This document shows, one piece after another, positions 32,972 through 44,299 of a DNA stretch of 64,000 bases. The stretch is from the NCBI GenBank assembly GCA_026874595.1, contig CM049319.1:21607722-21671721 (forward strand), read 5' to 3'. This stretch comes from Sipunculus nudus (lineage: Eukaryota; Annelida; Sipuncula; Golfingiida; Sipunculidae). A program made the position numbers and the translations under genes. Position 1 is the stretch's first letter, and every line of letters starts with the position of its first letter. Under the pieces are notes generated by a model. The model did no database searches, was not told the origin of the DNA, and saw only the letters and a program-made list of their open reading frames with translations.

Positions 32972-34715
32972 GTGGAATGCCCCGGGAACCAGTCATTTCA
33001 AAATCATGCAAAAGTTTACTTTTTGATATCAAATTAAAGCTTAGATTTTACATGACAACATTAATCCAAGTGGACTAAGATCAGCCCAATAGGGGGCGCT
33101 TGTGGTCTTGATGAATTTGACCCTCCCTGGTTCAAATCGTTTGAATTATTAACACGGTTTGAATATGTTTGGTCATACATGCATGCTTTCTAATAATAGG
33201 CCGGGTGGACAGGGGTTAGCCCACGGCCACTAGGGGGCGCTTGGACATTTAGTAGAGCAGAAAAATATAAAGAAAATGACCTATTCGTTCAAATATTGGT
33301 ATAAGTATCAAAAGTTGTACGTGTTATATCTTAAATCTTCCTATTCAATATAGACAGAAATATTACCCGCCAGATTTGCGGCCGTTTTTCTTTTAATGAT
33401 TTTAGAACGGCGCCTTTAATTTTTTAGTAATTATTAAGAATTTTAAAAAATCGATGATGTTGGTAACATGTATCGTGTTACATGCTTTCAAGTGTGCTTA
33501 AGCTCATTTTATACCGTTTCATGCATTCTTTTCTATAAAGAGAAATATTTTTTATAAAGGAAAATAAATAAAATAATTGCTACATTACTAAGGCCATTTT
33601 CATATGAGAACTCGGAAAGATATATATCGCGGTGAGACTATTAAATAATAAATCATGGAGTCAAACTATTATTAGACTATAAATTCAAATTGGGTCAATT
33701 TAACGGAAATACTTGTTCCTCCCATTATATTATAATGACCTTGTTAAAATGGACATATATTTATTCCCTGAGCAAATTGAAAATGCATGAGCGTTTAAAT
33801 GCATGAGCATATATGTACATGAGCATAAGCATATACTTGAAAACATGTAAAACGAAATAGGTCACAAAAATCTTTGTTATAATAATAAACATTTCTTTCA
33901 ATATTTAAAAAAAATAATTTAAAATAATTAAAAGCATAAAGTGAACATCTTTATAAATTTTCACAGTTTTGGAATTTTAGATTGGTAGCAGAATAATTTT
34001 GAATTGTGAGGTTTAAAGAAATATTCACCACGAGATTGGATGCTTGTACCATCATTCGGAAGATAAGGCCATTTATTATTATATTTTCCCACACTGTCCA
34101 AGGTGCCAGCGCCCCCTACTTGCCGTGGGCATACCACTAAATGGCTCTGCGTGTTGGTAAAGACAGTCTATACGTGTGTATGTTTACCATAACAAGGCCA
34201 CGTGACCAGAGGTCCCAATACGAACCTAAACACGTGATGTTGAAGCGGGAACATGTATTACATTTTTTGGCCAAGTCAGTCGAGGCATCTCCAGATTGAC
34301 ACGAGTTATAGCTCCGCGATGCACATGGCTCCACGCGCTGTGTTTATGTATACATCTGTGATCGCGCCCGACACACTCTTTTTTACACTCGTTTACAGGT
34401 GTAATCAAACAGTTTGAAGGCAATATTTTGGCAGGAACAGATTTATTTTAAAGGGAAGAAGCATTTTTTTTCGTTTTAATTCAACATGCTTTATAGGTAA
34501 TTCGGCCCCTTTATTCTTTTTATTTTAGTCATCAGAGAAAGTGCCAGTTCATCAAGACCGCAAGCGCCCCCCCCCCCCTATTGGGCTGATCGCTGTCCAC
34601 TCGGACTAAAGTTGTCAAGTAGAATCTAAGCTTTAATATGATACCAAGAAATAAACTTTTGCATCAGTCTGAAATGAAAATATTTATTTTATCATTTACG
34701 GCACCCCCACTTTTA
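32972..34715. mobile_element. Large inverted-repeat element with CTCF-like motifs in its arms
   Basis: The arms at 33006-33114 and 34548-34664 are imperfect inverted repeats sharing 'atgcaaaagttta', 'attaaagcttagatt', 'agtgga', 'atcagcccaataggggg' and 'tcttgatgaa'. Similarity seems to continue to gtggaatgcc (32972) and ggcacccccac (about 34715). A second inner pair, 33195-33250 and 34095-34140, shares 'gcccacggc' and 'tagggggcgct'. Both left motifs point right and both right motifs point left. No transposase is visible in the AT-rich middle. Type of element unknown; foldback or MITE-like by structure. Confidence 0.7.
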
Positions 34716-35640
34716 AGATTTATACCATAAACATCTAGAAATCTGCATTCTATGGAGTGCAAGAACCTCCGCCATGTGTGTGTGGGACGCTAAAAAAAAC
34801 GTGTTTGCATCCACTTATTGTCCCATATTCCCTGGTGCATACGCGACTGTACATTTGTGAATATTCGTTGACTGATGACGTACCTGAATCCGGATCATTC
34901 GCCGGATCCACATCAGAATGTAACCAATTCGTCATTTGCCTATTCCCGAAATGCCCTGAATATTTCATAAGGTTTCGTTCATGATTGTGTAAGTTTTGTT
35001 GTGAACACAGGGGCGCAATTGCCATTTCGGGACTGTGTAGGTTACTGTATGGTGAAATCGCCAAAATCAAACCCATACGAAACACTGAAAAGTAAAATTC
35101 GCGAAAGGTAACTTCACCAACATGAATGTTATACCCCTCACGTGCTGAAGATAGTTCCTCAAGTAAACTGAAGGATCTTGGTCAGATCTAGCGAGTACTC
35201 AGCATGCATACCAATCACCCTGTCAGTTCCAGTTTTCGACACATTTTTCCCAAGTTAAAGGACATGTCATATGAGCAAATTTTATTTCTGATTTTCATAT
35301 CTGATTTTACGCTCTATGGAACCAGGCAAGGTGGCATTTCAATTGTTTTTCGTTTTTATTTTTTATTGTTTACAGAAATATGTTTGAAGTGTAAACCGTA
35401 ACTATATTTTCATATAAAAATAAATTGACCGTTTTTGAAGTTATTTATTTTTTATTTATTTATTCATTCATTATTTTATTATCATTATTATATTTATATT
35501 TTCCAATTGCTTTTTATTTATTATAATTATTAATATTTTTATTATTATATTTCTTTTACCAATTGCTATTAAATTTATTATTATTATTATATTATTTATA
35601 TTACCATTGCTATTTTTATTCATGTTTTTTTCTGTTTCTT

Positions 35641-35681
<41 letters not shown>

Positions 35682-36137
35682 TATATATATTCAATATTAT
35701 TATTACATGTACTATAATTTATAATATTATCATATATAGCCCTTTGCTTGCTTTATTAAAATAATACAAGTCTGTGTTTTGATAACAGAGTACAGACTAC
35801 AGGCCCTATCAGTGCAATGACCTCTGTTCTTGTTTTTACGGATACAGATAATGTCAATTCCAAGCTGTCCTTGAGCGCTGGTTGCTGGTGTGTGCGGTAC
35901 TTGTACATTTCAATAATGCAACTTGTCAATTTCGGGCGATGCATATGTGTAATTCTCCAAATAGGGGTCAATTTGGGGTTCCCGAACAGAGAGAAAAAAG
36001 TTGTTTCGAAATTCCTTTTTTCTCTTTTCTTTTTCAAGCAGGATATATGAAAGGTAAAAAACTACCATCAGCAGCGCACTTTTCTCCATCCTTGCTATTT
36101 TTCCACAACAGAAGAATAACACTCTTGAGTCAGCAAG
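34716..36137. other. Unassigned DNA with ATT-rich low complexity
   Basis: From about 35440 to 35740 the sequence is nearly pure A/T with a (TTA)n run at 35645-35682. The opposite open frames at 34750-35085 are unrecognised. The segment near 35885-35955 ('cttgtacatttca', 'aatttcgggcgatgcat') recurs in diverged form near 46318-46380, suggesting an old dispersed repeat. Confidence 0.4.
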
Positions 36138-39100
36138 TCAACTCCGTTACAACAGTTTATTTTTTAAAATAAACAAAATAATATGGTAAAAAAGAAGAAT
36201 AATTGTGGCGCATATGTAGATTTTACAAAAGTATGGCACACAATCATCATAAACACCAGAGTTTGATATGGAAATTATTCCTGACATTTTTATTAATGCT
36301 CTATGATAAGGTCACATTGAACACAAATATTGGACTTATAACGTACAGTGAAGAAAACTTGCTAAAAGAGACAGGTACGGTCTATATTACTGATCTCCTA
36401 CAAATTGTCCATCATTTGACAATACTTTGTAACGTTAACTGCTGTAAACTCTGAATGAAAACTTTCCAAAATAGATTTGGGCCAAAGTTTTGCGCTTACT
36501 GGAATGTAACGGAGTTGATAACGCACTAAATTATAAAATATTCTTACCTGAACTTTTAACACATTTGAATAAAAAGTAAACAGATTACTATCATGTTGTA
36601 TCATGCTAACCTGGATCGATACAAGTTACCCTCAAAGGTAAACAAAAGTTTACCACATAACGTTTATGTTAAACACATAGAGTCAGTTAATGTAAACTTA
36701 CTGCTACATTGAACAATACAGCTCGAGATCATTGCGAGAAAGAACTTGCAAAATGCCTACCTACTTAGTATTTAACAACTTCAATATAAATTAAATAAAA
36801 GCATACTTCTCCTGTAATGGCAAAACATACTTGTGAAAGTAAACAAATAGCGCAATATCTTAATTTAGGAAAATATTGTAACAATTAAGAGTTGTAACGG
36901 AGTTGATCCATTTTCAACAAAAATGATAGTCTTGATACCTTATAAAATTAAGAGCTGTGCTTTATATGCAACTGGCATTAAACGCTAGTATCATCTTATC
37001 TATGAAAATATTACCATTAATTTCACATATATTTTTAAACACTAACGCAAATATTAAAGTAAACTGATACCAATAGCTGGATTGAAATGTGGATGCTAAG
37101 TAAAAAGGGCCTGCTCGGCACTTAATAAAACTTGTACACAGTAATATATTCCAAAACTTTCTTCTAATATGACAGCAAAAGAATATGTTTTATTAAGATG
37201 CCGTATTGTCTTTGGATGGTCAAAGCAATACTAAAACGTGATTGAATAATCAACTTTTGTTACACTAAAAGCTGTCAGGTGTAGAACAGTCCATTCTACA
37301 CAACACGCATATTTGAAACTTTCTCCTTTTATGAGTATGTTATGGAGACATTATACCAAATATAAATGCCCAAAAACATGATGAGATGAATCAAACAGAA
37401 GAATAAAATAATAATATCGCAAAAGAAAATGATTCACATTTCAGCAGTTTGTAATACCAACCACTGAAGTATGGAATCGTACAGCTTAAGTAAAGTAGCT
37501 TTCAAACTTCCACTGTCAATGCTCAACAACCTCCGTGATTGTTGCACTGGTGGAGGGATGATGGCTACTAATTTATCGTATTCATACCAGAGAGTCATGT
37601 CTTCGTTGTCTGGCATAACGAACTTGTTATTTCCTACTTTACGGAGCTCCCGCACTTCAACAGATTCACTATCCTGGGAAATAACCTTGCCAACATGAGG
37701 CTTCGATTCGTATTCAACGACAAGCCATGCATTTCTGAGATCCTGGTCTTTTGACAACTGTATATTTACAGTTGCGGCTGCAGGGAAAGCGCTGGTGTTT
37801 GCTACTTCGATGTGATCTGGTTCTCCTAGCAGGATTTTCTTGTCATGGTAGCAACTGCAAGGTGTAGGCCATGAACAAAAGCAGCTGAGACTCTTGGTGA
37901 GGATCTCTTTTTCTGATTGCGTCCAGACCTGTTTAACTTTCATGATTCCAGACACAGATTTTATTTTTATAGGAACCTTCTCCTCCAAGTTCTCAATGGA
38001 CGACCCGTGAATGTAGAAAAACTTTATTGCACTTTCATGCTCACACAGTGCATGGTACAACATTTTAGGATCTGGTAGGTCTTTTCCTCTTGCGACCATA
38101 TCATCTGCTGTTCTTTTAACAGCTCCACCAATAGCATCGGCGGCCCCTTTACCGTGGCCTGCTTCAAAATAGTTCCAAGTACCACCTTTGAAATCCTGCT
38201 CATACAATATCGTTGAAAAGAGATAGAGGTTGGTACGATTTCTATACTGAGTGGTGGGCCCGTCGGAAAAGAAATGTACTAATGTGGTCCCATCGTTTCG
38301 TAACTTGGTCAGCACAAATGCCAGATGAGCCCATATGGCCACAGGATCATGGCGTCGTGAGTCAGATATTGTGCAGAGTGAAAACAGTTCTTGACTCATG
38401 TAGCAGACACCAGTATGGAGTGTAGCTTGTTTATTTGAGTCACCGAAGTGCGCGCTTTGAATTTGTGTGGCATACTTGCACTGCCAGTTCTCTGAAAAGT
38501 CAATGTGCAATACTGCCTCATCCTCACCTAGATTTTGCTTCAATTCGCGATAGAATCTGTATTGGTGCCTTATGTTGAACACGTGCGGACAAAGCGTGCC
38601 TTTGAGTTCTTCTACAAATGATGTCTTTAATTGAAGGACAGTTCCTTGTACCTTCTCTTTCACGGTTTTTTGAGCGGTCTTCTCGACGTTTTCTTTGGTG
38701 GTATAGGTTTCATGTTTAGTTTGCCATTCCCACCACCAAATTGGTGTACAGTCTGGAAGAACATCGGTGAATGTAAGGTTGTTGGGACAACTACATTCTC
38801 CATACATGTCTTTTTGTGTCACATACAACAAACTTCATATTCTCTTCGACACGTTTTGCTTGTAACAAGCGCAGTTCATGCAGCTTATCAGCTTGTAACT
38901 GCAAATTGTCATGCTTTTTGCACAAGCATGTGTCCCTGTCTGAAACTTTGGGGCGGAAAATCCAAAACGGCTTGCGCTTACAGAACTGAGAATAACTTAT
39001 TTTGGCCCTTGGATTCTCAGCTTTGAACTTAAGGTACAGATTTCTGGTCGAATCGAGAAGGTACCGCTTTGTCTTCTTTTCACCTTTCACAGTCTTAGTG

Positions 39101-40644
39101 TCTTTCACACGAGTGCTTATGCGTGTGTTGTCATCTCTTTAAAAAAAATTGATAACAGCTTCCGTTGTCTCTCCAGGTATGGCATTTGAGTTTCTCTTTC
39201 GTTCGTATTTTCCTATCACTTCTTTTCGAAGCAGATTTGAATCTATTCTCTTTCTTGATATAGCACGACACGTGCTTTTTGCAAAATTTGTCAATCGATA
39301 CTTTTTCAATATTTTACCTCCAAGTACTTTTGAAACCGTTTGCTTTTCTTTTTCTGATCCTGTGGACATGGATGTATTGATTTCGGACACAAGAGCATGG
39401 TGGAAAATTAAAGTCTTTTAATACTTGAGTTGTCATTAGAAGACAACAACCGCTGTGTGGCTCGTCTTGGTGTGTTAGGCTGTAGTTTGTCTAATGTTGC
39501 TTTTGCCCGCTCTGCTCGCTTCCTATACTTTTCGGATGTCTTTACCAAATTGTCAATTTTCACCGTCAGTTTCAGATTATCCCGATAAACTTTTGCACGA
39601 TCCTTGCGTAAACGTTTTCGTCCTCGTGTGTTATTTCCGATGGCTTCCATCTTGTTCGTTTCATCTTGGCTATCCGCTGAAGGGACAGGAGACGTCGGTG
39701 GGGTAGTTTCTAATAACTGAGTTTGGGCCTTCTTCCTTTTCCGATATTCTTCAGAAGATTTTTTCCATCTTTTGCGTATTGCTTTTTGTTTGCTCTCTGG
39801 TAGTTCAATAATCGGTTTCTTTCTTTCATGCCATCGTTTTCTATCTTTTTCTCGAACTTCTTCTAGTTTCACAGCATCTTTTCTCAAGCGTTCTCTATAT
39901 ACCCTCATTCGTTCTTTTGCAGTCTTAGCCATGGTGATTAGCCTGTAAACCCAATGAATTTCAGTTATAAGCTCATAAACAAACTCTCAAATATTTCTGA
40001 GGTATAAATTTTAATGTTTCTACGGCTGTCATTTTTTCAAGACTAGAGCATTTGTTAATTACCAAAATTTGCTTGTTTTCAAAGAGCAACAGTATTTTCC
40101 AGACCAAGATAAACGCATTAAAAGGGATAATACGCTATCATGTGGTCAAATAAATTGTTTCCTGTCTCTCCAGTGTGCTTATTTATTTGTCCTTTCATTA
40201 AGAAATAATTTATTACTGGTTGAAAATTTCATAGAAAAAATGTTTTGTGATTCGTCAACTCCGTTACAATAAAATCGTAACGGAGCTGATGGTAACGGAG
40301 CTGATGATTTTTTTAAATTTCACCTAATGGGCGGCCATATTGGACATGATAGACTACAAACAAATATATGATTTTTAATAGATTTACAATGCCTTTCTCT
40401 GTTCATGAATGTTTATAGGTTTCCGTGGTTACTTTTTAGGCAAATGGCGTAACAGAGTTGATGAGTGAATTAAGCTACTTACCTTTTTATCAACTTTTTC
40501 ACTGAAAAAAAATAAAACTGTGGGCGGAAGCCATGATTCTTCACTTTGAATGTCCTATGTTGTAACGAAGGATCTGATTGGTTACTCGATTTGTTCCACT
40601 GGATGGCTGTAGATGGCATTATTGTGCAGTTGTAACGGAGTTGA
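36138..40644 (-). mobile_element. 4.5-kb DNA transposon with repeated terminal motif
   Basis: The ends are a perfect 16-bp inverted repeat: TCAACTCCGTTACAAC (36138-36153) and GTTGTAACGGAGTTGA (40629-40644). The same core, GTAACGGAGTTGAT with at most one change, recurs in both subterminal regions: 36505-36519, 36891-36907, 40255-40269 (reverse), 40277-40290, 40292-40305 and 40449-40462, but not within the gene. A single minus-strand gene (39932-37434) fills the centre. This is how transposase-binding sites are arranged in CACTA and several other cut-and-paste families. No target duplication was found at the proposed ends, so the true boundaries may differ by some bases. Confidence 0.8.
37434..39932 (-). 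pseudogene. Transposase-like protein of an unnamed family, lightly broken
   Basis: The pieces read in order: a very basic N-terminus (MAKTAKERMRVYRERLRKDA, 39932-39408), KQTVSKVLGGKILKKYRL (39390-39139), YLLDSTRNLYLKFKAENPR and KPFWIFRP with a DRDTCLCKKH cysteine motif (39108-38791), then a 465-codon frame (38831-37434). The last has FNIRHQYRFYREL, LHIDFSENWQCKYATQIQSA, HFSDGPTTQYRNR-like FFSDGPTTQYRNRT, WNYFEAGHGKGAADAIGGAV and CFCSWPTPCSC. The Asp in HIDFSE, the Asp in SDGPTTQ and an acidic residue in FEAGHGKGAAD are candidate catalytic residues of an RNase H-fold nuclease. Similar uncharacterised proteins are common in cnidarian, mollusc and fish genomes. Breaks: one-base shifts near 39405 and 38810 and a TAA at a T-run near 39140. 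Function as transposase is inferred from context. Confidence 0.7.
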
Positions 40645-42120
40645 TGAAAATTTAGGACCTAGTTTCCTAAGTCCACTGAGTAAAAAATACTGAAGAGCAG
40701 CTCATAGAACTTTTGTAGGAAGCACATTAGATCTTGTTTATTGTGAACAAAACCAAAAATAACCCAATTATTATTGATGGATACAAAATTTATTTATTAT
40801 TTCATTGGAAACCATGATTCAGGACATCTGTTTTTCATTTAGGCCTCATATTGGGTCTTACAAATTGGGCCTAAAATTATATCTGGACCTACTCTTGCAA
40901 TATTAGCCTCACACGGGGAATCGAAATAAATCATCAAATGCATTCTGCTAGAATTATAACCATGATTATGTGTTAATAATACCCTATGAAGCAGTCGGAC
41001 ACTATTTTGACCCCTTTTTGAAGAATTGCACATATTTCAGGTCATGTGTCAAAACAGCAAAGATTTATTTTTATCCTTTTTGAAACAAGTTGTTGTCGGA
41101 GACAGCATTGTGCAATGATATGTATGTACACTGCTGTCATGGATCAGTAACCCTATCCCAGGCCACCTTCAGAATAAAACCAAGTAAAGTCGTATGCCAC
41201 AATGAATAGTATCCTTTGAGTTAAAAAAAAATATGGTACAAAAGATTACCACCAAAATTTAATGGAGTGAAAAGGCAATAAATAGGCAATATATTCAGCT
41301 CGGCCTATTGAATCCCCGGTCGGTTTCGAACTCGCTTCATGGAAAAACCGTCGTCCCGGACGAAGTCGGCCGGACCTGTTCTAACGCTTGTGCTTTCAAT
41401 AATAAAGGGTTGTAATAACTTGTAAAAATACGTGAATCGGTCCATGCATCAACACTATCATAAAAATATCAGATATGCGGATTATATGACAGATCAATCA
41501 AAGTGACGATTGTTTTGTTGGAAAAAAAAAATTACCGGAGAAGAATCTGCCGAAATCCTTGACATTTTTATAGACTTTTGTACCCACTATTTTTTTCCGG
41601 CCGGACCTTATTAACTGGGGCAGTAGCACCCCCAATTTATATACTGATTTTTCTGTCTGTCAAAGAGTAGCCAGAAAAGTCGGTCCTGAAACAGTCAACG
41701 AGAAAAAAAAATATTTGTACCGGTCATTTATCATTTCAATAAAGAAAACTGCAGGTAAGTTAGCCTGTTCCTTTGATGTGACGAAATCACGGTTATATGC
41801 ACATATATACACATCCTTGTAGCATCTGAAAAAAAGGTGTTTAAATAATGTCATAGTATCATAGATAAGCCTTATTCAGAGGAAACAGGTACTTCATTTT
41901 AATTTAATGTTCACATTAATCTCTTCATAAATGCTTTGGTCTGATTCTGGTTCATGGTATGCTTGTACACATAAACATATATAACTAGGTCAGTATTTGG
42001 TGGCACTACAAAGTATCAGTTTGTAACAGAAGGTCACACAGTGCAACAGACGGTCAGGTCACCCGGTACATGATATTCGACAACGCATCGTTGTCATGAC
42101 TCCGACATTCACGTAACTCG
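40645..42120. other. Unassigned DNA upstream of the secreted-protein gene
   Basis: No exon or clear repeat. A GC-richer patch at 41300-41385 ('cccggtcggtttcgaa', 'gacgaagtcggccggac') is not a tRNA: it lacks a B box and pairing stems. Confidence 0.4.
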
Positions 42121-42126
42121 CACGCT

Positions 42127-42257
42127 GATTGGCTGACAGTGACAAGTTAAAAAATATCATAGACATATGTCTATGAAAAATATAGAGAGAAATATGACCG
42201 GAAGTGATATCAAATACAACGTGGTTGTCATATATTTCGAATGTTTTGGGTATATAA
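42127..42257 (+). promoter_or_regulatory. Core promoter of the secreted-protein gene
   Basis: An inverted CCAAT box (GATTGGCTG, ATTGG at 42128-42132), an 18-bp perfect palindrome (CATAGACATATGTCTATG, 42158-42175) and a TATA box (TATATAAA, 42251-42258) precede the gene. Transcription would start about 25-35 bp after the TATA box, around 42280-42290. Confidence 0.6.
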
Positions 42258-42284
42258 ACCCGGTTACTAACGATTCACGTCATA

Positions 42285-42342
42285 TGCACGAGTATTATCT
42301 AACAGTCAACATCACACGGAACGACAGACGACCTTCACAACG
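42285..42342 (+). other. Non-coding first exon of the secreted-protein gene (start approximate)
   Basis: Lies just downstream of the TATA box and ends at a textbook donor (acaacg|gtaagt, exon end 42342). It has no ATG in a coding frame joined to the later exons. The next exon begins with the ATG, so this is 5' UTR. Confidence 0.55.
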
Positions 42343-43110
42343 GTAAGTTCCGGTTTTCCGTCTGACTTTGTTTTCTTTAAATTTTAAAAATGTTTATAAT
42401 ATTAATATAGTTAAATTATACTTTATAGTTATAAGTTATATACAGTTATTTAATTTTGTATAGACCGGATTTTGGGATAGCATAGTTATCCATTAATGAT
42501 AATTTATACCTAATTATAATGTTAAAACAGCACGTATAGTAGGATTGATTATATAATTATAGGAATAACCCATGGGCCAAGAAAACATTTCCAGCGCTGA
42601 AAAAAGTGTATGTGGGTGTGGAAGGGTTGGGGTTTCTTCCCTCCTGGTACTGCTGCATAAAAGCATTAAACTCAGTAGAAAGTAAACAGTTTTCACAACT
42701 TTAATAATCAGTGCAACAAATTACAGAACACCACGTCGGGAAACATTTCCCAAGTGGAAATCGAACCCCCCCCCCACCTTTAACAGCTTATTTTATCACT
42801 ATAACGATATTATATATGTATATATATCGAACATCAAGGTCAATTCATTATTGATATTTCATTTGCGTTCTCTATATCTGGCTACATAAATTCAAATGAA
42901 TAACGGGCAGATAAAGCGTGGTGCATGAAGGTTACACTGTATTTCAGGTATTAGATATTTATTCAAAAATTTCTGACTGATTGATGGAGTAATTACGCGG
43001 AATTTACTAAAAATGACATCAAGTGAACCTAACATTAAACAACAAAATAACTATTAGATATGTTGTTGTATCTTATGGAATTTTTATATTTTTTTTTATC
43101 GTCGTTACAG

Positions 43111-44151
43111 ATGGCAAAACTGGCAGGTTTCTTCACCGGAGTCGTCATTTGGCTAGCGAAAATCACACGTAAGTACATTAAATGAACCATTTATATTTTT
43201 ATTTTTAGCTGTAAATGTACAGAAGGATTTATATCATGATCATCTGACAGAGGGTTGAATCCTACAATCTAAATCATTAATGGAGTATTACCATTTCATA
43301 TCTAAACTCGCGAACAAATATCCAATTTGGAACAGTCCTCTCTTTTTTTACATCTTTTTCAAAAGCAAATTTACAAGGATTTCGCACTCCCTGAAACACA
43401 TGAATCTGAACACATTTCCATGTTCCTGAGATATAACACAAATGTTGACTAATTATAACATATATCGCTTTAATACCTTTATCATTATACTCACTTTATC
43501 ATCACTAAAATATTATTTGATGATAAAATAAGCCATTCCCCTTTATTTTACAGATCTTAGGTATTAAAATATTGTTATAAAAATGCAAAATGTAATCATA
43601 AATTCTCTTTATGCATTATTATTGTATACTTGTTTATTTTACTTTCAGTATTATCAGCACAAAAACTCAACTCAGACAAGAAACCTACAGCAAAAATGCA
43701 CAAATGCACAAAGAATGGAGACAAGACAACAAAACAGAAACAGCACGAGAAAAACCAAAAGAAACAACTCAAGAAAACACAAAATAATCAAGACAAGAAA
43801 CAAGACAAAATCACAAACAAGAAGATAACAGATCAACTACTCATAACAAGAAAACCAGAAGACACACTCAGCTTATTATCAACTAACACAAGCATTTGGA
43901 CAATCAAAACAGACACTAACATAGACACATTCAGCAAATTTTCCAGTAATTTTAGTTTTAATTCTTTTAATAGTGACTTAATAAGTTATAACACAGTTAA
44001 CATTAGCACACTTTCTTTAGATTCTTTATCAAACAGTTCATACTCAGATGACACCAGTAACATACTTGACACACCCTCACATAACAAATACCAAATCATA
44101 CATTCAAACATACACGACTGCATCTTTTGTTTTTTCGACATGGAATTATAA
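43111..44151 (+). CDS. Secreted Lys/Gln/Asn-rich, Ser/Thr/Asn-rich protein (two coding exons: 43111-43168 and 43649-44151)
   Basis: Exon 2 starts at the ATG immediately after an acceptor (gtcgttacag) and ends at cacac|gtaagt. Exon 3 starts after a pyrimidine-rich acceptor (ttttactttcag). The join is in phase (ACA C|TA) and gives 186 residues. Residues 1-23 form a clear signal peptide: MAK, then a hydrophobic run (LAGFFTGVVIWLAKITLLSA), with cleavage likely before Gln24. The mature protein begins with about 55 residues dominated by Lys, Gln, Asn and Thr with no acidic cluster, then a Ser/Asn/Thr/Asp-rich half with several N-glycosylation sites (NTS, NFS, NIS, NSS). Cysteines sit at about 39, 177 and 180 only, the last two as CIFC near the C-terminus. 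No known domain. A variant poly(A) signal follows at 44279. A shell-matrix, mucus or defence role is possible but unproven. Gene structure is well supported; function unknown. Confidence 0.75.
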
Positions 44152-44278
44152 GTCAATTTGCTTTATTGTTCAATCATGTTTTAAAATCAAATGTTAAATA
44201 TCAAATCTATTTTGGAATAGAAATTGAATAATAATTATAACCTTTGTATTCTATGTCTAAATATATTTGTTTAAAATC

Positions 44279-44284
44279 ATTAAA
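44279..44284 (+). terminator. Probable poly(A) signal of the secreted-protein gene
   Basis: ATTAAA, the common variant hexamer, about 130 bp after the stop codon. No AATAAA occurs closer. Confidence 0.4.
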
Positions 44285-44299
44285 ATGTTGTATAACTTA

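Noticed and set aside
34750-35085. Opposing 111- and 75-codon frames
   Set aside because: No family, no splice signals, and both strands open, so coding status cannot be argued.
38631-39706. Plus-strand frames (131, 90 and 70 codons) opposite the 36-40 kb transposase-like gene
   Set aside because: Mirror frames of the minus-strand gene, which has clear family motifs.
41300-41390. GC-richer patch with 'ggtttcgaactcgc' as a possible tRNA
   Set aside because: No B box consensus and no cloverleaf pairing.
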